Made by a program: the position numbers and the translations under genes. A stretch of 64,000 bases of DNA from Methanococcoides sp052057775. GTDB taxonomy: Archaea > Halobacteriota > Methanosarcinia > Methanosarcinales > Methanosarcinaceae. The notes beneath the pieces are model-generated. The model was given only the letters and a program-made list of their open reading frames with translations, had not been told where the DNA came from and did not search any database. Location of the stretch: contig NZ_CP195121.1 of NCBI RefSeq assembly GCF_052057775.1, positions 1,178,001 to 1,242,000 of the forward strand. The letters are read 5' to 3'. This document shows, one piece after another, positions 16,891 to 25,996 of this stretch. Numbering within the stretch: position 1 is the first letter of the stretch; every line of letters begins with the position of its first letter.

Positions 16891-17499
16891 TCAATAATGT
16901 CCTTTTATGAATGGGATAAACCTGTGAACCCTCTTCTGGTACTCCAGATATTCATCACCAAACTGTGAAACCAGCCTTTTCTCCACATGCACAGATCCGA
17001 TGTAGAAGTAGATGCTGGTTATAATATAGACGATCAGCAGGTTTACTGTCATAAATGGGGTTAGCCAGATTATGACAAGTCCGGAGAATAGGAAAGGATC
17101 TCTTATCCACCGGAAAATTCCCCTGATGTTCAGTGGCTCTGATCCCGGAGTCTCTGGTTTGGATAACTGTAAATGCAACTTGAACCTCTGGGGTGAATCC
17201 CGGAAGGCCATTGGTGCTGCCAGTGAAGCGAGCAATTGACCGGCTACCATGACCCAGCGCCAGGGAGATGAGACTATATAGAGGATGCGTCCCGGATTCA
17301 CATAAAGCAGATAAACTATCGGAAGTATCGTTACCACTGCGATCAGGCTGTACACCGGCAGATAGAATGTCTCTACCCTGGAACCCAGTGCTTTCACTAC
17401 CATGCGCTTAAAAGGAAGGCTTGCCGTTACGCTGTGAATTACTGCAAATGCCACAAGACAAAGAACAATAATGACTATAGCTGATACCAATTCCAACAC
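16891..17499 (-). CDS. Isoprenylcysteine methyltransferase-like membrane protein
   Basis: About 202 residues with five to six transmembrane segments. The C-terminal part GIFRWIRDPFLFSGLVIIWL...HVEKRLVSQFGDEYLEYQKR is the signature of the ICMT/PEMT/NnrU-like methyltransferase superfamily (R-x-P-x-Y-x-G-like helix, then E-x-x-L...F...Y-x-x-Y). The substrate is unknown; phospholipid, quinone or protein methylation are all possible. The start is uncertain: GTG, TTG and TTG codons cluster at 17490-17499 after AAGGAG. Confidence 0.7.
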   Translation of the reverse strand: MLELVSAIVIIVLCLVAFAVIHSVTASLPFKRMVVKALGSRVETFYLPVYSLIAVVTILPIVYLLYVNPGRILYIVSSPWRWVMVAGQLLASLAAPMAFRDSPQRFKLHLQLSKPETPGSEPLNIRGIFRWIRDPFLFSGLVIIWLTPFMTVNLLIVYIITSIYFYIGSVHVEKRLVSQFGDEYLEYQKRVHRFIPFIKGHY

Positions 17500-17599
17500 T
17501 CCTTAATAAAGGTTTGAATCTAACGTAATATAAAGAAAGCGATACAAACGTTGAATGGAGCGGGCTACTATGGTATTTTTGATCCCCAATCACTTTAAT

Positions 17600-18190
17600 T
17601 CATTCGTAGATCTCTTTCAATGCTTCCAGTTTCTTCTCAGGAACATCCTCCTCTAATAACCCAAAAAGGAGTCTGTCATACCATTTACCATTATGAAGCC
17701 AGTATTTTCTCTGTGTTCCCTCAGAACGGAACCCGTTTTTGATCATTGTTCTTTCAGAAGCAATATTTCCTTCCGCACAATCTCCGGTCAGTCTGAATGC
17801 ATCAAGGATGATAAATGCATAATATATCAGGAATTCACATGCAGTGCTTCCATATCCCTTTCTCCATTGGTTGTCATCGATCTGGTATCCAATGAGGTAG
17901 TTCCCATTGGTGAACTCTATTGGGAATAGTGCACATTGGCCTATGAAATTGTCGTTATCCTTTTCCCGGATCGTAAAAACATTGATGTGTGGGATCTTAT
18001 TTTCTTTTAATGCACCTTCTGTTGAAATGGCAAGTGGTGAAAAATAGGTGATCGTATCTTCTTTTGTATTTGGTCCGAAGAACATGTACTTGCAGACGCT
18101 TTCCTTTGAAAGCATTAATGCTATTTCACTCATGTCTTCTTCATTAAGATATCTGAATACAATGTTGTCTTTGCTCCACTCCAGTTTCAT
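17600..18190 (-). CDS. GNAT acetyltransferase, RimJ/RimL-like
   Basis: A 196-residue protein of the GNAT fold: IGQCALFPIEFTNGNYLIGY as core strands, then the acetyl-CoA loop WRKGYGSTACEFLIYYAF (R/Q-x-x-G-x-G/A), and the terminal SERTMIKNGFRSEGTQRKYW typical of RimJ/RimL N-acetyltransferases. The substrate cannot be told. AAGGAAGG precedes the ATG. It is probably monocistronic. Confidence 0.85.
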   Translation of the reverse strand: MKLEWSKDNIVFRYLNEEDMSEIALMLSKESVCKYMFFGPNTKEDTITYFSPLAISTEGALKENKIPHINVFTIREKDNDNFIGQCALFPIEFTNGNYLIGYQIDDNQWRKGYGSTACEFLIYYAFIILDAFRLTGDCAEGNIASERTMIKNGFRSEGTQRKYWLHNGKWYDRLLFGLLEEDVPEKKLEALKEIYE

Positions 18191-18321
18191 TTGTAACCTT
18201 CCTTTTCAGGATGTCCTAATTTGTCTATATAGATTATTGAAATTTTGGTTTGTAGAATTGGAAGCTTTTATATTTTCAGATCTGTCCATAATTTCGAACT
18301 ATCTTTTAATACCACTCAGAA

Positions 18322-18330
18322 TTTATATAA
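18322..18330 (+). promoter_or_regulatory. TATA box of the TMEM165-like gene (leaderless start)
   Basis: TTTATATAA ends 19 bases before the ATG at 18350, and no ribosome site lies between. Archaeal transcription starts about 25 bases after the TATA box, which here would place it at or just before the ATG, so a leaderless mRNA is likely. Confidence 0.55.
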
Positions 18331-18349
18331 GGCAAACTATTAACGTGCC

Positions 18350-18901
18350 ATGGTCCCGGATATCCTTATTCCATTCCTGCTTGTAGGGCTTGCCGAAATG
18401 GGTGATAAGACCCAGCTTGCAGTTCTTGTCTTATCTACTAAGACAAAAAAACATGCTTCACTGCTGGCAGGTGTGATGCTTGCATTCATATTAACAGATG
18501 GTCTTGCGATCATTTTGGGTAACTTCGTAGCTGAAAAGGTCCCGATGGAATATGTACGTCTGGGTGCAGGGCTCCTGTTCATTTTATTTGGATTAACGAC
18601 TTTGTTGAACAGTAAGGATGATGATAGTGATGGGTCCTACGATCTGAAAAACCCTTTTATCTCTGGATTTGGTCTTATCCTTGTATCTGAGATGGGTGAT
18701 AAAACACAACTTGCTTCGGCTCTTTTTGCCACTCAGTACAATCCGGTTATGGTCTTCATCGGTGTGATATTTGCATTATTTGTCCTGTCAGGTATGGCTG
18801 TTTATGTCGGTAAGTTCATGATGGAAAAGATCAACAAGAAGACGATATCAACAGCAGCAGGTGTTCTGTTTATTGTAATAGGGGCTTCGTTCTTCTTTTA
18901 A
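18350..18901 (+). CDS. TMEM165/GDT1-family (UPF0016) cation transporter
   Basis: A 183-residue membrane protein with six hydrophobic helices arranged as two homologous halves, each with the family motif E-x-G-D-K-T (LAEMGDKTQLAV near residue 13 and VSEMGDKTQLAS near 115). Family members such as yeast Gdt1 and bacterial MneA move Mn2+ or Ca2+ in exchange for protons. A manganese or calcium role here is inferred. It has no operon partner. Confidence 0.9.
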   Translation: MVPDILIPFLLVGLAEMGDKTQLAVLVLSTKTKKHASLLAGVMLAFILTDGLAIILGNFVAEKVPMEYVRLGAGLLFILFGLTTLLNSKDDDSDGSYDLKNPFISGFGLILVSEMGDKTQLASALFATQYNPVMVFIGVIFALFVLSGMAVYVGKFMMEKINKKTISTAAGVLFIVIGASFFF

Positions 18902-19056
18902 ATACGATGGCATTCTTTTGAAAGCTGCATATTTCTTTTTTGATATTTCCTTGATATGATCATGAGATCTTTTAGAATTGGCGACAAGCCTTATGCTTGC
19001 TTCCTTTATCATCATATCATTTGATCAGGTATGGTAAATTTCAAGAAAAGAATGGA

Positions 19057-19141
19057 TGCGAGGGAAGGGATTCGAACCCTCGAACTCCTACGAGAATAGG
19101 CCCTGAACCTATCGCCTTTGGCCTGGCTGGGCAACCCTCGC
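19057..19141 (-). tRNA. tRNA-Leu (anticodon CAG)
   Basis: A class II tRNA of 85 nucleotides. The acceptor stem GCGAGGG/CCCTCGC has discriminator A. The anticodon stem-loop is ATAGG-TTCAGGG-CCTAT, giving anticodon CAG. The long variable arm is built from TCTCGTAGGAG. The T-arm is CGAGGGTTCGAATCCCTTC. The 3' CCA is not encoded, as bases after the discriminator read TCC. No intron is seen. Confidence 0.93.
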
Positions 19142-19145
19142 ATCG

Positions 19146-19786
19146 TGATTAGCCAATAGTGGCGTTTTTCATTATTAAGCGTTGTGGTTCTGGATACCTG
19201 ATATTTACATTTTTTTCAGATTAATCGAGATAGTATATATATCGATCTTTCTCTTTTTTATCCTTTGAGAGCAGATTGTCTTCAACAAAAGAAAAAAGGG
19301 TGCAATTTAAAGAGAAAATTGTTTCATTTAGCTTTGAGATTGAGAAGTAAGCCCTTGCTTTCTTGTTTTTTCCCGTTCTTGAGAATGCCCACATTTGAAC
19401 CACCATTTCCTTTTATTGTATAATGAATAATGTATCCTTTCTTAGTTCCAAAACGCATATTCAAATAATCAGTACTTTATAATATTGCATTATATTATTT
19501 TCAATATTCTATTCTGGTTTTATTAAGGGCCCGAAGGCCCTTTCAAAGGAGTTCCGGAGGTTGTTTTCATATTTCATTTACAAAAAAGTTCTAAAGGAGT
19601 CGATCAAGAGTAGAAGAAACGGGAACTCTTGATCTAATACATAGGTTGTACTCGTTCGTATATAGCCTAACCCGCTTTTAATTGGAGACAAATATGCAAA
19701 AGGTATCGTGGCTTGAAAATGGACAACGGCTTTAAAAAAGTACATTACCATTTGAAGAATTCAAAAAAAGGAAAGTGGATGGCATC
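19146..19786. other. Intergenic, 640 bases, two strong hairpins
   Basis: A long spacer between argF (minus) and tRNA-Leu (minus). It holds the two hairpins listed separately and a run of A at 19765-19772 that would be a T tract just after argF. A short open frame at 19221-19406 has no ribosome site and I do not call it a gene. Confidence 0.5.
19525..19634 (+). ncRNA. Candidate structured RNA, two stem-loops
   Basis: Stem 1: AAGGGCC-CGAA-GGCCCTT (19525-19542), a perfect 7-bp stem with a tetraloop. Stem 2: GATCAAGAGT, 13 bases, ACTCTTGATC (19602-19634), a perfect 10-bp stem. An AT-rich TATA-like stretch (ACTTTATAATATT) lies at about 19470. Both stems also form on the other strand, so strand is a guess. 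No protein frame covers them. Confidence 0.3.
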
Positions 19787-20692
19787 TCATGCCATCAGTT
19801 TCAATATGAGTGCCTTCTGGGCGTGAAGACGGTTCTCTGCCTGGTCGAAGACAACTGAATGCGGTCCTTCCATAACCTCTGCTGTAATCTCTTCTCCCCT
19901 GTGTGCAGGTAGGCAGTGCATTACGATAACATTGTGTTTTGCAACGTCCACCAGTTCGGAATTGATCTGGTAGTCTGCAAGGTCGCTGAGTCTTTTCTCC
20001 CTTTCAGCCTCATCGCCCATGGATACCCATACGTCGGTATAGAGCACATCTGCATCCCTTGCAGCTTCCACTGGATCGTTGGTGATGGTGATATCCCCTC
20101 CAAGTTCCCGGCCCTTTGCCACGATCTCAGGATTCGGCTCATATCCTTCAGGACATGCAACGGCAATCTCCATACCAACGAGGGCACAGCCGAGGATTAG
20201 TGAGTTACATACATTGTTCCCGTCACCTATCCATGCGAATTTCAGCCCCTTCAGGTGGTTTTTGTATTCCCTGATAGTAAGGAAATCTGCCAGGATCTGG
20301 CATGGGTGCTCAAGATCTGAAAGCGCATTGATCACAGGCACCTGTGAGTGAGCAGCAAGGTCTTCCACGGTCTTGTGGCTGTTCACCCTTGCAGTGATAC
20401 CTGCAACATAGCGAGAAAGCACTTCGGCGGTATCTGATACAGTTTCACCGCGTCCGATCTGTATATCTCTGGAATTAAGGTAAATGGAATGTCCGCCAAG
20501 GTCGCTCATAGCAACCTCGAAGGATACTCTTGTCCTTGTTGATGATTTCTCGAAGATCATTGCAAGGCTCTTGTTCTTCAGCAGGTCTGTGACCTTCCCG
20601 CGGACCCTCTTCTCCTTGAGATCTTCTGCCATGTCAAGGATCTCGATGATCTCTTCGGTTGTAAGATCGGTCATTGATATTAGATGTTTCAT
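19787..20692 (-). CDS. argF: Ornithine carbamoyltransferase
   Basis: The 301-residue enzyme transfers the carbamoyl group from carbamoyl phosphate to ornithine to give citrulline in arginine synthesis. Carbamoyl-phosphate residues are in FEKSSTRTRVSFE (about 49-61), HPCQILAD carries the HPxQ motif, and HCLPAHRGEE carries the HCLP ornithine-loop motif. WIGDGNNVCNSLI follows the usual N-x-x-N. It lies immediately downstream of purD (22 bases) and is probably co-transcribed with it. Confidence 0.95.
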   Translation of the reverse strand: MKHLISMTDLTTEEIIEILDMAEDLKEKRVRGKVTDLLKNKSLAMIFEKSSTRTRVSFEVAMSDLGGHSIYLNSRDIQIGRGETVSDTAEVLSRYVAGITARVNSHKTVEDLAAHSQVPVINALSDLEHPCQILADFLTIREYKNHLKGLKFAWIGDGNNVCNSLILGCALVGMEIAVACPEGYEPNPEIVAKGRELGGDITITNDPVEAARDADVLYTDVWVSMGDEAEREKRLSDLADYQINSELVDVAKHNVIVMHCLPAHRGEEITAEVMEGPHSVVFDQAENRLHAQKALILKLMA

Positions 20693-20714
20693 GTTATCAG
20701 CTCAGGTTTGATAA

Positions 20715-22016
20715 TTAACCACGTATCTCTTTCATGTGGTCAATTCTTCTCTGGATCAGTTCAGGCTTTCCAATATCGCTTCTGAAGTGGAGGTCTCCGA
20801 TAATGTTCTCCAGTGCATTCTGGGCGATCTTCTCAGCTTTGTCGATGGTATCCTCGATACCAACAACAGCCACAGCCCTGGAGCCTGTAGTGTATACCTT
20901 TCCATCTTTCTCATATACGCTTGAATAGAACAGTATAGCATCGCCGATGTCGCCAACGATGACCTCTTTGTCCTTTGTTGGCTCGTCAGGATATCCTGCG
21001 GGAACCGCATACTTGCAGACGGTTGCCTTGTGGGCGAACTTCACTTCAAGTTCATCAAGTGTTCCGTTGACAACTGCGGACATGACATCCACCATGTCAG
21101 TATCGAGCAGTGGAAGTACGTTCATCGCTTCAGGGTCACCGAATCTTGCATTGAACTCAATGACCTTTGGACCGTCCTTTGTGAGGATGAACTGTCCGTA
21201 CAGGATTCCCTTGAAAGGTGTGCCTGTTGCTTCATGAAGGGCTTTCACGGTTGCCTTCATGATCTCCCTTGCAGGCTCGATGTCATCGACGTTCATGAAA
21301 GGAAGCAGCTCATCTGCATCGGTATATGACCCCATTCCACCGGTGTTTGGTCCAAGGTCGTTCTCAAAGGCACGCTTGTGGTCCTGCACACATGGTGTGA
21401 AGGCAAGGTTCTTTCCGTCAACGAAAGCTTCCAGTGTGAACTCCTCACCGATAAGGTTCTCTTCCACGACTACATTGTCGCCATCAAGAAGGGATCTTGC
21501 ATATTCAAAAGCAGCTTTTGTGTCAGGTAACTGGTCGCCCATGACCTTGACGCCCTTTCCACCGGTAAGCCCTGCCGGTTTGACCGCAACGTTGCCAAGT
21601 TCCTCAATGTAGTCCTCAAGTCCTTCCTCGCTTGAGAACACTTTGAATGCAGGACAGCCTTCGATGTTGTTATCCCTCATGAAATTGCGTGCCCATGCCT
21701 TGTCGAACTCGATGCGTGCGACATCCTTCCTTGGTCCCACTACTCCGATACCTGCATCCTCAAGGGCATCTGCAAGACCTGCTGCAAGTGGTGCTTCCGG
21801 TCCGATAAAAGCGATCTCGATGTTCTTTGACCTTGCGTATTCGACCACCTTTTCCACTTCTGTCTCCTTGATCAGAAGTACATCTTCACACAAGCTGGCA
21901 ATTCCGGGGTTCTTCTTTGCCATTACTGAGAACATTGCAGGGTTGCGTTCACTTCTTGCAACAGCATCTGCGATCGCATTTTCTCTGCCGCCGCCTCCAA
22001 CGATTAGAACATTCAT
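20715..22016 (-). CDS. purD: Phosphoribosylamine-glycine ligase
   Basis: A 433-residue ATP-grasp enzyme making GAR from phosphoribosylamine and glycine, the second step of purine synthesis. The N-domain starts VLIVGGGGRENAIA. The ATP-grasp core has AVKPAGLTGGKGVKV, EENLIGEEFTLEAF and FNARFGDPEAMNVL. GPNTGGMGSY is the family signature. Full length matches GARS. It is first in an apparent unit with argF. Confidence 0.95.
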   Translation of the reverse strand: MNVLIVGGGGRENAIADAVARSERNPAMFSVMAKKNPGIASLCEDVLLIKETEVEKVVEYARSKNIEIAFIGPEAPLAAGLADALEDAGIGVVGPRKDVARIEFDKAWARNFMRDNNIEGCPAFKVFSSEEGLEDYIEELGNVAVKPAGLTGGKGVKVMGDQLPDTKAAFEYARSLLDGDNVVVEENLIGEEFTLEAFVDGKNLAFTPCVQDHKRAFENDLGPNTGGMGSYTDADELLPFMNVDDIEPAREIMKATVKALHEATGTPFKGILYGQFILTKDGPKVIEFNARFGDPEAMNVLPLLDTDMVDVMSAVVNGTLDELEVKFAHKATVCKYAVPAGYPDEPTKDKEVIVGDIGDAILFYSSVYEKDGKVYTTGSRAVAVVGIEDTIDKAEKIAQNALENIIGDLHFRSDIGKPELIQRRIDHMKEIRG

Positions 22017-22333
22017 ATGTATAACCTCATTTGAACAAAAAATGTATTGATGTTAATAAAGAATTCATTTTATTGTATTACTGAAAAATAACATTACATT
22101 TGTTAATTTGAATATGTTAAGGGAGCTAAATCTCTTTGTATTAAATAAATAGTTTCCGACTTATTTTCTTTGTTTGAATCAACATATCTTCTTTTTTTAC
22201 CAACTTACTGCATTCATTCGTAAAAGCAGGTTTTCGTGTAAAGGTTTGATATGTCAATAGGGATGTCAACGGGATCTGGAGGGATAGCTGCCCGATACTA
22301 ACAATTAGAAAAAAGGGTCTGATCTATAAGATC

Positions 22334-22381
22334 AATAAAAAAAGGTACAGAGAGATCTTCTTAGATTCGGGAAAGATCTCT
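22334..22381 (-). terminator. Stem-loop plus T-tract terminator of the cupin gene
   Basis: AGAGATCTT (22351-22359) pairs with AAGATCTCT (22373-22381) around a 13-base loop, and on the minus strand the stem is followed by a run of seven Ts (complement of 22336-22343). It begins 15 bases after the cupin stop. The remaining 22017-22333 is an AT-rich spacer with no gene seen. Confidence 0.7.
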
Positions 22382-22395
22382 GTTGTATGATCTCT

Positions 22396-22710
22396 TCATT
22401 CTTTCAGCTTCACAACGAGGAAACGGAAAAGGCTGTCACTTTCATTCCTCAGTAGGTGAGGGATGCCTTTTGGACTTTCGATAAGCGTGTCCTTTGAAAC
22501 GGTCTCTTCCTCATCACCGATCACAACGATACCGCTACCTTCGAGCACATAGAAGAACACATTCATTGGTGTCTTGTGCAACTTAAGTGACTCTCCGGGT
22601 TTAAGCTCGAGGTGTACGACCTGTACCTGCTCGGTATCAAAAAGTCCTTTGGCAAGTACATTGTGAGGGTTCTCTTTCTCAGGTGCTTTATCTAATTCCA
22701 CTATTTTCAT
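22396..22710 (-). CDS. Small cupin-domain protein
   Basis: A single conserved beta-barrel of 104 residues: VQVVHLELKPGESLKLHKTPMNVFFYVLEGSGIVVIGDEEETVSKDTLIESPKGIPHLLRNESD. Cupin motif 1 is reduced (one His in LKLHKTP, no second His), and motif 2 keeps P-x-x-x-x-H. Metal binding is possible but incomplete. It lies 27 bases downstream of hcp on the same strand, so it may be made with the hybrid-cluster protein; that link is positional only. Confidence 0.8.
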   Translation of the reverse strand: MKIVELDKAPEKENPHNVLAKGLFDTEQVQVVHLELKPGESLKLHKTPMNVFFYVLEGSGIVVIGDEEETVSKDTLIESPKGIPHLLRNESDSLFRFLVVKLKE

Positions 22711-22737
22711 AATATCCTCGTCTCCATAGTTAAGAGT

Positions 22738-24360
22738 TTATTTTAAGAGCCTCTCCATGTCCTTTTCTACGGTGGTGTTCGCTGTTATGTTGAACTTGTC
22801 CACCAGTACATTGAGGACATTCGGTGAGACAAATGCCGGTAGTGTAGGGCCAAGTGTGATGTCATTGATGCCGAGTCTGAGAAGGGTGAGCAATACAAGG
22901 ACCGCCTTTTGTTCGTACCATGCGATATTGTACGAGATGGGTGCATCGTTTACATCCTCAAATCCAAGTCTGGCCATGAGTCCCTGTGCGATAATGACAA
23001 GTGAGAATGAATCATTGCACTGTCCTGCATCCAGTACCCTTGGGATCCCATCAATTTCCCCGAGGTCGAGTTTGTTGTACCTATACTTTGCACACCCGGC
23101 GGTAAGTATGACAGTATCCTCTGGCAATGCCTCTGCGAAATCTGTGTAGTACTGCCTGTTCTTGTGACGTCCGTCACAGCCTGCCATGACAATGAACTTC
23201 TTTATCTTGCCTGATTCGATGGCATCAACGATCTTGTCGGCATGGGTCAGCACAGAGTTGTAAGCAAAACCTGTCATGACAGTACCTTCTTCCAGTTGTA
23301 CCGGTGGTTCACAGGTCTTTGCCTGTTCGATGATGGCTGAGAAGTCCTTTTTACCATCCTTGGCTACGATGTGCGTGGCACCGTCAAAACCTACAGACCC
23401 GGTAGTGTATAACCTGTCAAGGTAGGTCTTCTTTGGAGGAACGATACAGTTGCTTGTCAGCAGGATAGGTCCGTTGAAGCTCTCGAATTCCTGCTTCTGG
23501 TGCCACCATGACCCTCCATAGTTGCCTACAAGATGTTCGTACTTCTTAAGTTCAGGATATGCATTTGCAGGCAGCATCTCACCGTGGGTATATACATCGA
23601 TGCCTGTTCCCTCGGTCTGGTCCAGGAGTTCCTTCAGGTCTTTCAGGTCATGTCCGCTCACGAGAATTCCAGGTCTGTCCCTTGTTCCGATATTTACAGC
23701 AGTAGGTTCCGGGTTTCCGAATGCAGTGGTATTCGCCTGGTCAAGCGCTGCCATTACATCAAAACCTTTCTCGCCGCATCTCAGGACCATTGCGATGAGG
23801 TCCTTATCGGTCAGACTGTCATCTGTGGTTGCCACAAGTGCATCTTCTACGAATGCAAGCACTTTTTTATTGACCTGTCCAAGCACCATTGCATGGTGTC
23901 CATATGCTGCAATCCCTTTGAGACCAAAGATCAGCAGTTCCCTTAATGACCGGACATCCTCGTCCTTTGTCGCAAGGATGCCTGTATCCCTGTCCTTGAG
24001 GTTTTCCGGGGTCACGGTTGCGATCTCCGGAAGTTCGCTCTCATCAAGCGCATCGTTGTCCAGGAGCTTCTGCCTGATCTCATCACGTATTTCAAAAGCC
24101 CTGTCAATACGTTCCTGGATCCCACTAGCCCTGAAATCAGTGTTCGTTATGGTCGAGAACAGTGCATCGAGCATAAAATCGTCAGTGCTTGCTTCTGAAA
24201 GTTTTGCCTTTCTTGCTTTCTGGTTGTAGAATGCAAGGCTCTTAAGCACATAGATGAGATCGTCCTGGAGGTTTGCGACCTCTCCTTGCTTACCGCACAT
24301 CCCGTTCTTTGTGCAGCCTTCTCCGTTCATTGTTTCTTCACACTGGTAACAGAACATCAT
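22738..24360 (-). CDS. hcp: Hybrid cluster protein (hydroxylamine reductase)
   Basis: The 540-residue protein begins with the cysteine cluster FCYQCEETMNGEGCTKNGMCG that holds the first iron-sulfur cluster. Hybrid-cluster ligands are seen in GHDLKDL, YTHGEMLPA, LTSNCIVPP, VMAGCDGRH, LTAGCAKYRY and DAGQCNDS. Hcp reduces hydroxylamine in vitro and acts on nitric oxide in vivo, so it belongs to nitrosative or oxidative defence. Repeats upstream of the promoter suggest regulated expression. Confidence 0.95.
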   Translation of the reverse strand: MMFCYQCEETMNGEGCTKNGMCGKQGEVANLQDDLIYVLKSLAFYNQKARKAKLSEASTDDFMLDALFSTITNTDFRASGIQERIDRAFEIRDEIRQKLLDNDALDESELPEIATVTPENLKDRDTGILATKDEDVRSLRELLIFGLKGIAAYGHHAMVLGQVNKKVLAFVEDALVATTDDSLTDKDLIAMVLRCGEKGFDVMAALDQANTTAFGNPEPTAVNIGTRDRPGILVSGHDLKDLKELLDQTEGTGIDVYTHGEMLPANAYPELKKYEHLVGNYGGSWWHQKQEFESFNGPILLTSNCIVPPKKTYLDRLYTTGSVGFDGATHIVAKDGKKDFSAIIEQAKTCEPPVQLEEGTVMTGFAYNSVLTHADKIVDAIESGKIKKFIVMAGCDGRHKNRQYYTDFAEALPEDTVILTAGCAKYRYNKLDLGEIDGIPRVLDAGQCNDSFSLVIIAQGLMARLGFEDVNDAPISYNIAWYEQKAVLVLLTLLRLGINDITLGPTLPAFVSPNVLNVLVDKFNITANTTVEKDMERLLK

Positions 24361-24435
24361 TTCACCTTGTTTCTTAGTTAGGATGTGTAATTATGCAGCC
24401 ATTCATCTTTTAGAGGCATAGTTGAATCTGTAACT

Positions 24436-24462
24436 GATACTGGTATATCCGGGATACTGGTA
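24436..24462. promoter_or_regulatory. Direct repeats upstream of hcp (putative operator)
   Basis: GATACTGGTA occurs twice, at 24436-24445 and 24453-24462, spaced 17 bases start to start, about 75-100 bases upstream of the hcp ATG. Between them TATCC-G-GGATA forms a near-perfect dyad. The repeat plus dyad is what a regulator-binding region would look like; the regulator is unknown. Confidence 0.45.
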
Positions 24463-24627
24463 CTTATAGACCCGGTTTCCACTTTGATACCTCTATATGA
24501 ATACTAATAACCCACTCTTCTATAGGCTATGTTGTTACAAGTATTTAAAATGAGATAAAAAGAAATTATTTAGTGATTAGTAAAAAAGCCATTGCAGCAG
24601 TAAAATGACTGCTGCATCTCAATTATT

Positions 24628-25173
24628 TCACTTATCCCCAAGCAGATCGCTTGCACGCACAAGCGGGATAAGCTTGACATCGATCTCACTGAGGTTCTCT
24701 GTAGCACCGTCCTCACGGTCCACAACGGTGATAACCTTGTCAATGATGCATCCTGCATCCCTTATAGCACCAATTGCCTCAATAACAGAACCGCCACTGG
24801 TGGTCACATCTTCCAGCAGGACGATCCTGTCTCCTTCTTCAGCATCACCTACGAACCTTCCGCCGGTCCCGTACTCTTTTGCAGATTTGCGTATCAGCAG
24901 GAGGGGTAGGTTCGTTTCAAGGGATACAGCTGTGGCGATAGGTACCCCGCCCAGCGCGACACCGCCAACGATGTCGATGTCCATCTTTGTGATCTTTGCA
25001 GCTGCCTGCTTTGCGATTATCTTCAGTGTGCCGGGGTCTGAACTGGCCTTCTTGATATCGATGTAGTACTTGCTCTTCTTTCCGGATGCCAGGGTGAAGT
25101 CCCCGAACCTGACAGCTCCGCAGGCCTTGAGTGCTTCTATGATTTCTTCCTTGTTTTCTGATGCTGTTGTCAT
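24628..25173 (-). CDS. pyrE: Orotate phosphoribosyltransferase
   Basis: A 181-residue type I phosphoribosyltransferase. FTLASGKKSKYYIDIKK is the orotate/N-terminal signature, LLIRKSAKEYGTGG the catalytic loop, and VLLEDVTTSGGSVIEAI the PRPP-binding motif. It makes OMP from orotate and PRPP in pyrimidine synthesis. It lies 24 bases downstream of carS on the same strand, an arrangement that suggests co-transcription. Confidence 0.95.
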   Translation of the reverse strand: MTTASENKEEIIEALKACGAVRFGDFTLASGKKSKYYIDIKKASSDPGTLKIIAKQAAAKITKMDIDIVGGVALGGVPIATAVSLETNLPLLLIRKSAKEYGTGGRFVGDAEEGDRIVLLEDVTTSGGSVIEAIGAIRDAGCIIDKVITVVDREDGATENLSEIDVKLIPLVRASDLLGDK

Positions 25174-25197
25174 TGTGATCCTTTCCTTTTTTGGTAT

Positions 25198-25725
25198 TTA
25201 CCATGGTTCCTTCTTGACACCTATGAAATATCCTATGACATTTGTCACAAGGTGAAGCAGGGGTGTGATGATCAGGATAACCAGTATGATCCTGAATGTG
25301 AACTGCTCGGAGAACCAGTATGGTGATGCCAGGTAGGCAAATATCAATGCTCCTATGACAAAGTCAAGCTGGTCCACTACAGGCAGTGGTGCTCCTCGCT
25401 TTAGTCCCAGACGCCTCTTGAAGAAGCTCATGAACATGTCCCCGAAGAGTGAACCAAATGCAAGTGCGAACACAACGATGGTCGTGTTCAGTCCGCCTGT
25501 TCCGAAAGTTGGAAGTTGTGCTCCCAGTATTACCGGATAGCTTTCGATCAGCCTCATCTGCAATAGTCCTGCAAGGGTTCCGCATATAAGGCCTGCAAAG
25601 AAGCCACGGAAGGTCTTCCCGTCCCCTAGGATGCGCCTTCCGTCTGACATCGTCTTTCCACCATCTATGGGCCTTCCTCCTCCAAAGACGGCAGCGAAAG
25701 GATTCGGCAGGTATGCCGGAAGCAT
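25198..25725 (-). CDS. carS: CDP-archaeol synthase (DUF46 family)
   Basis: The membrane enzyme activates digeranylgeranylglyceryl phosphate with CTP in archaeal lipid synthesis. Signatures are AAVFGGGRPIDGGK, RRILGDGKTFRGF, FGDMFMSFFKRRLGLKRGAPLP and DQLDF. About five hydrophobic helices are seen. The frame stays open for 14 more codons upstream (IELIVLAVWL) and these look like the first transmembrane helix of the family, but that stretch has no ATG, GTG or TTG. The ATG at 25725 would start inside the helix, so the true start may be non-canonical. Confidence 0.85.
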   Translation of the reverse strand: MLPAYLPNPFAAVFGGGRPIDGGKTMSDGRRILGDGKTFRGFFAGLICGTLAGLLQMRLIESYPVILGAQLPTFGTGGLNTTIVVFALAFGSLFGDMFMSFFKRRLGLKRGAPLPVVDQLDFVIGALIFAYLASPYWFSEQFTFRIILVILIITPLLHLVTNVIGYFIGVKKEPW

Positions 25726-25996
25726 TAACCATACTGCAAGAACAATTAGCTCGATCGTGTTATCAACTCAATGTTTTTTGCTTTAATCTGCTTCATTGAT
25801 ATATAAAACCAACTCTATATCCGGTTTTAATTTCTTTTTCCAATTACGTTTGTTCCTATTTCTTTTTCTGTTTTCTTCTTTACTTTAATCCCTCATCCTT
25901 TTATCTATGAATTCTTCCTGAGATTTTTCCTTCCATTAATCATATATTTGATATGTACCCAGTTATCTTGCAATATAGTAAAAATGGAGGAATTTC

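Noticed and set aside
19221..19406. Short minus-strand open frame between tRNA-Leu and argF
   Set aside because: No ribosome site, AT-rich Lys/Phe-biased composition and no recognisable pattern.
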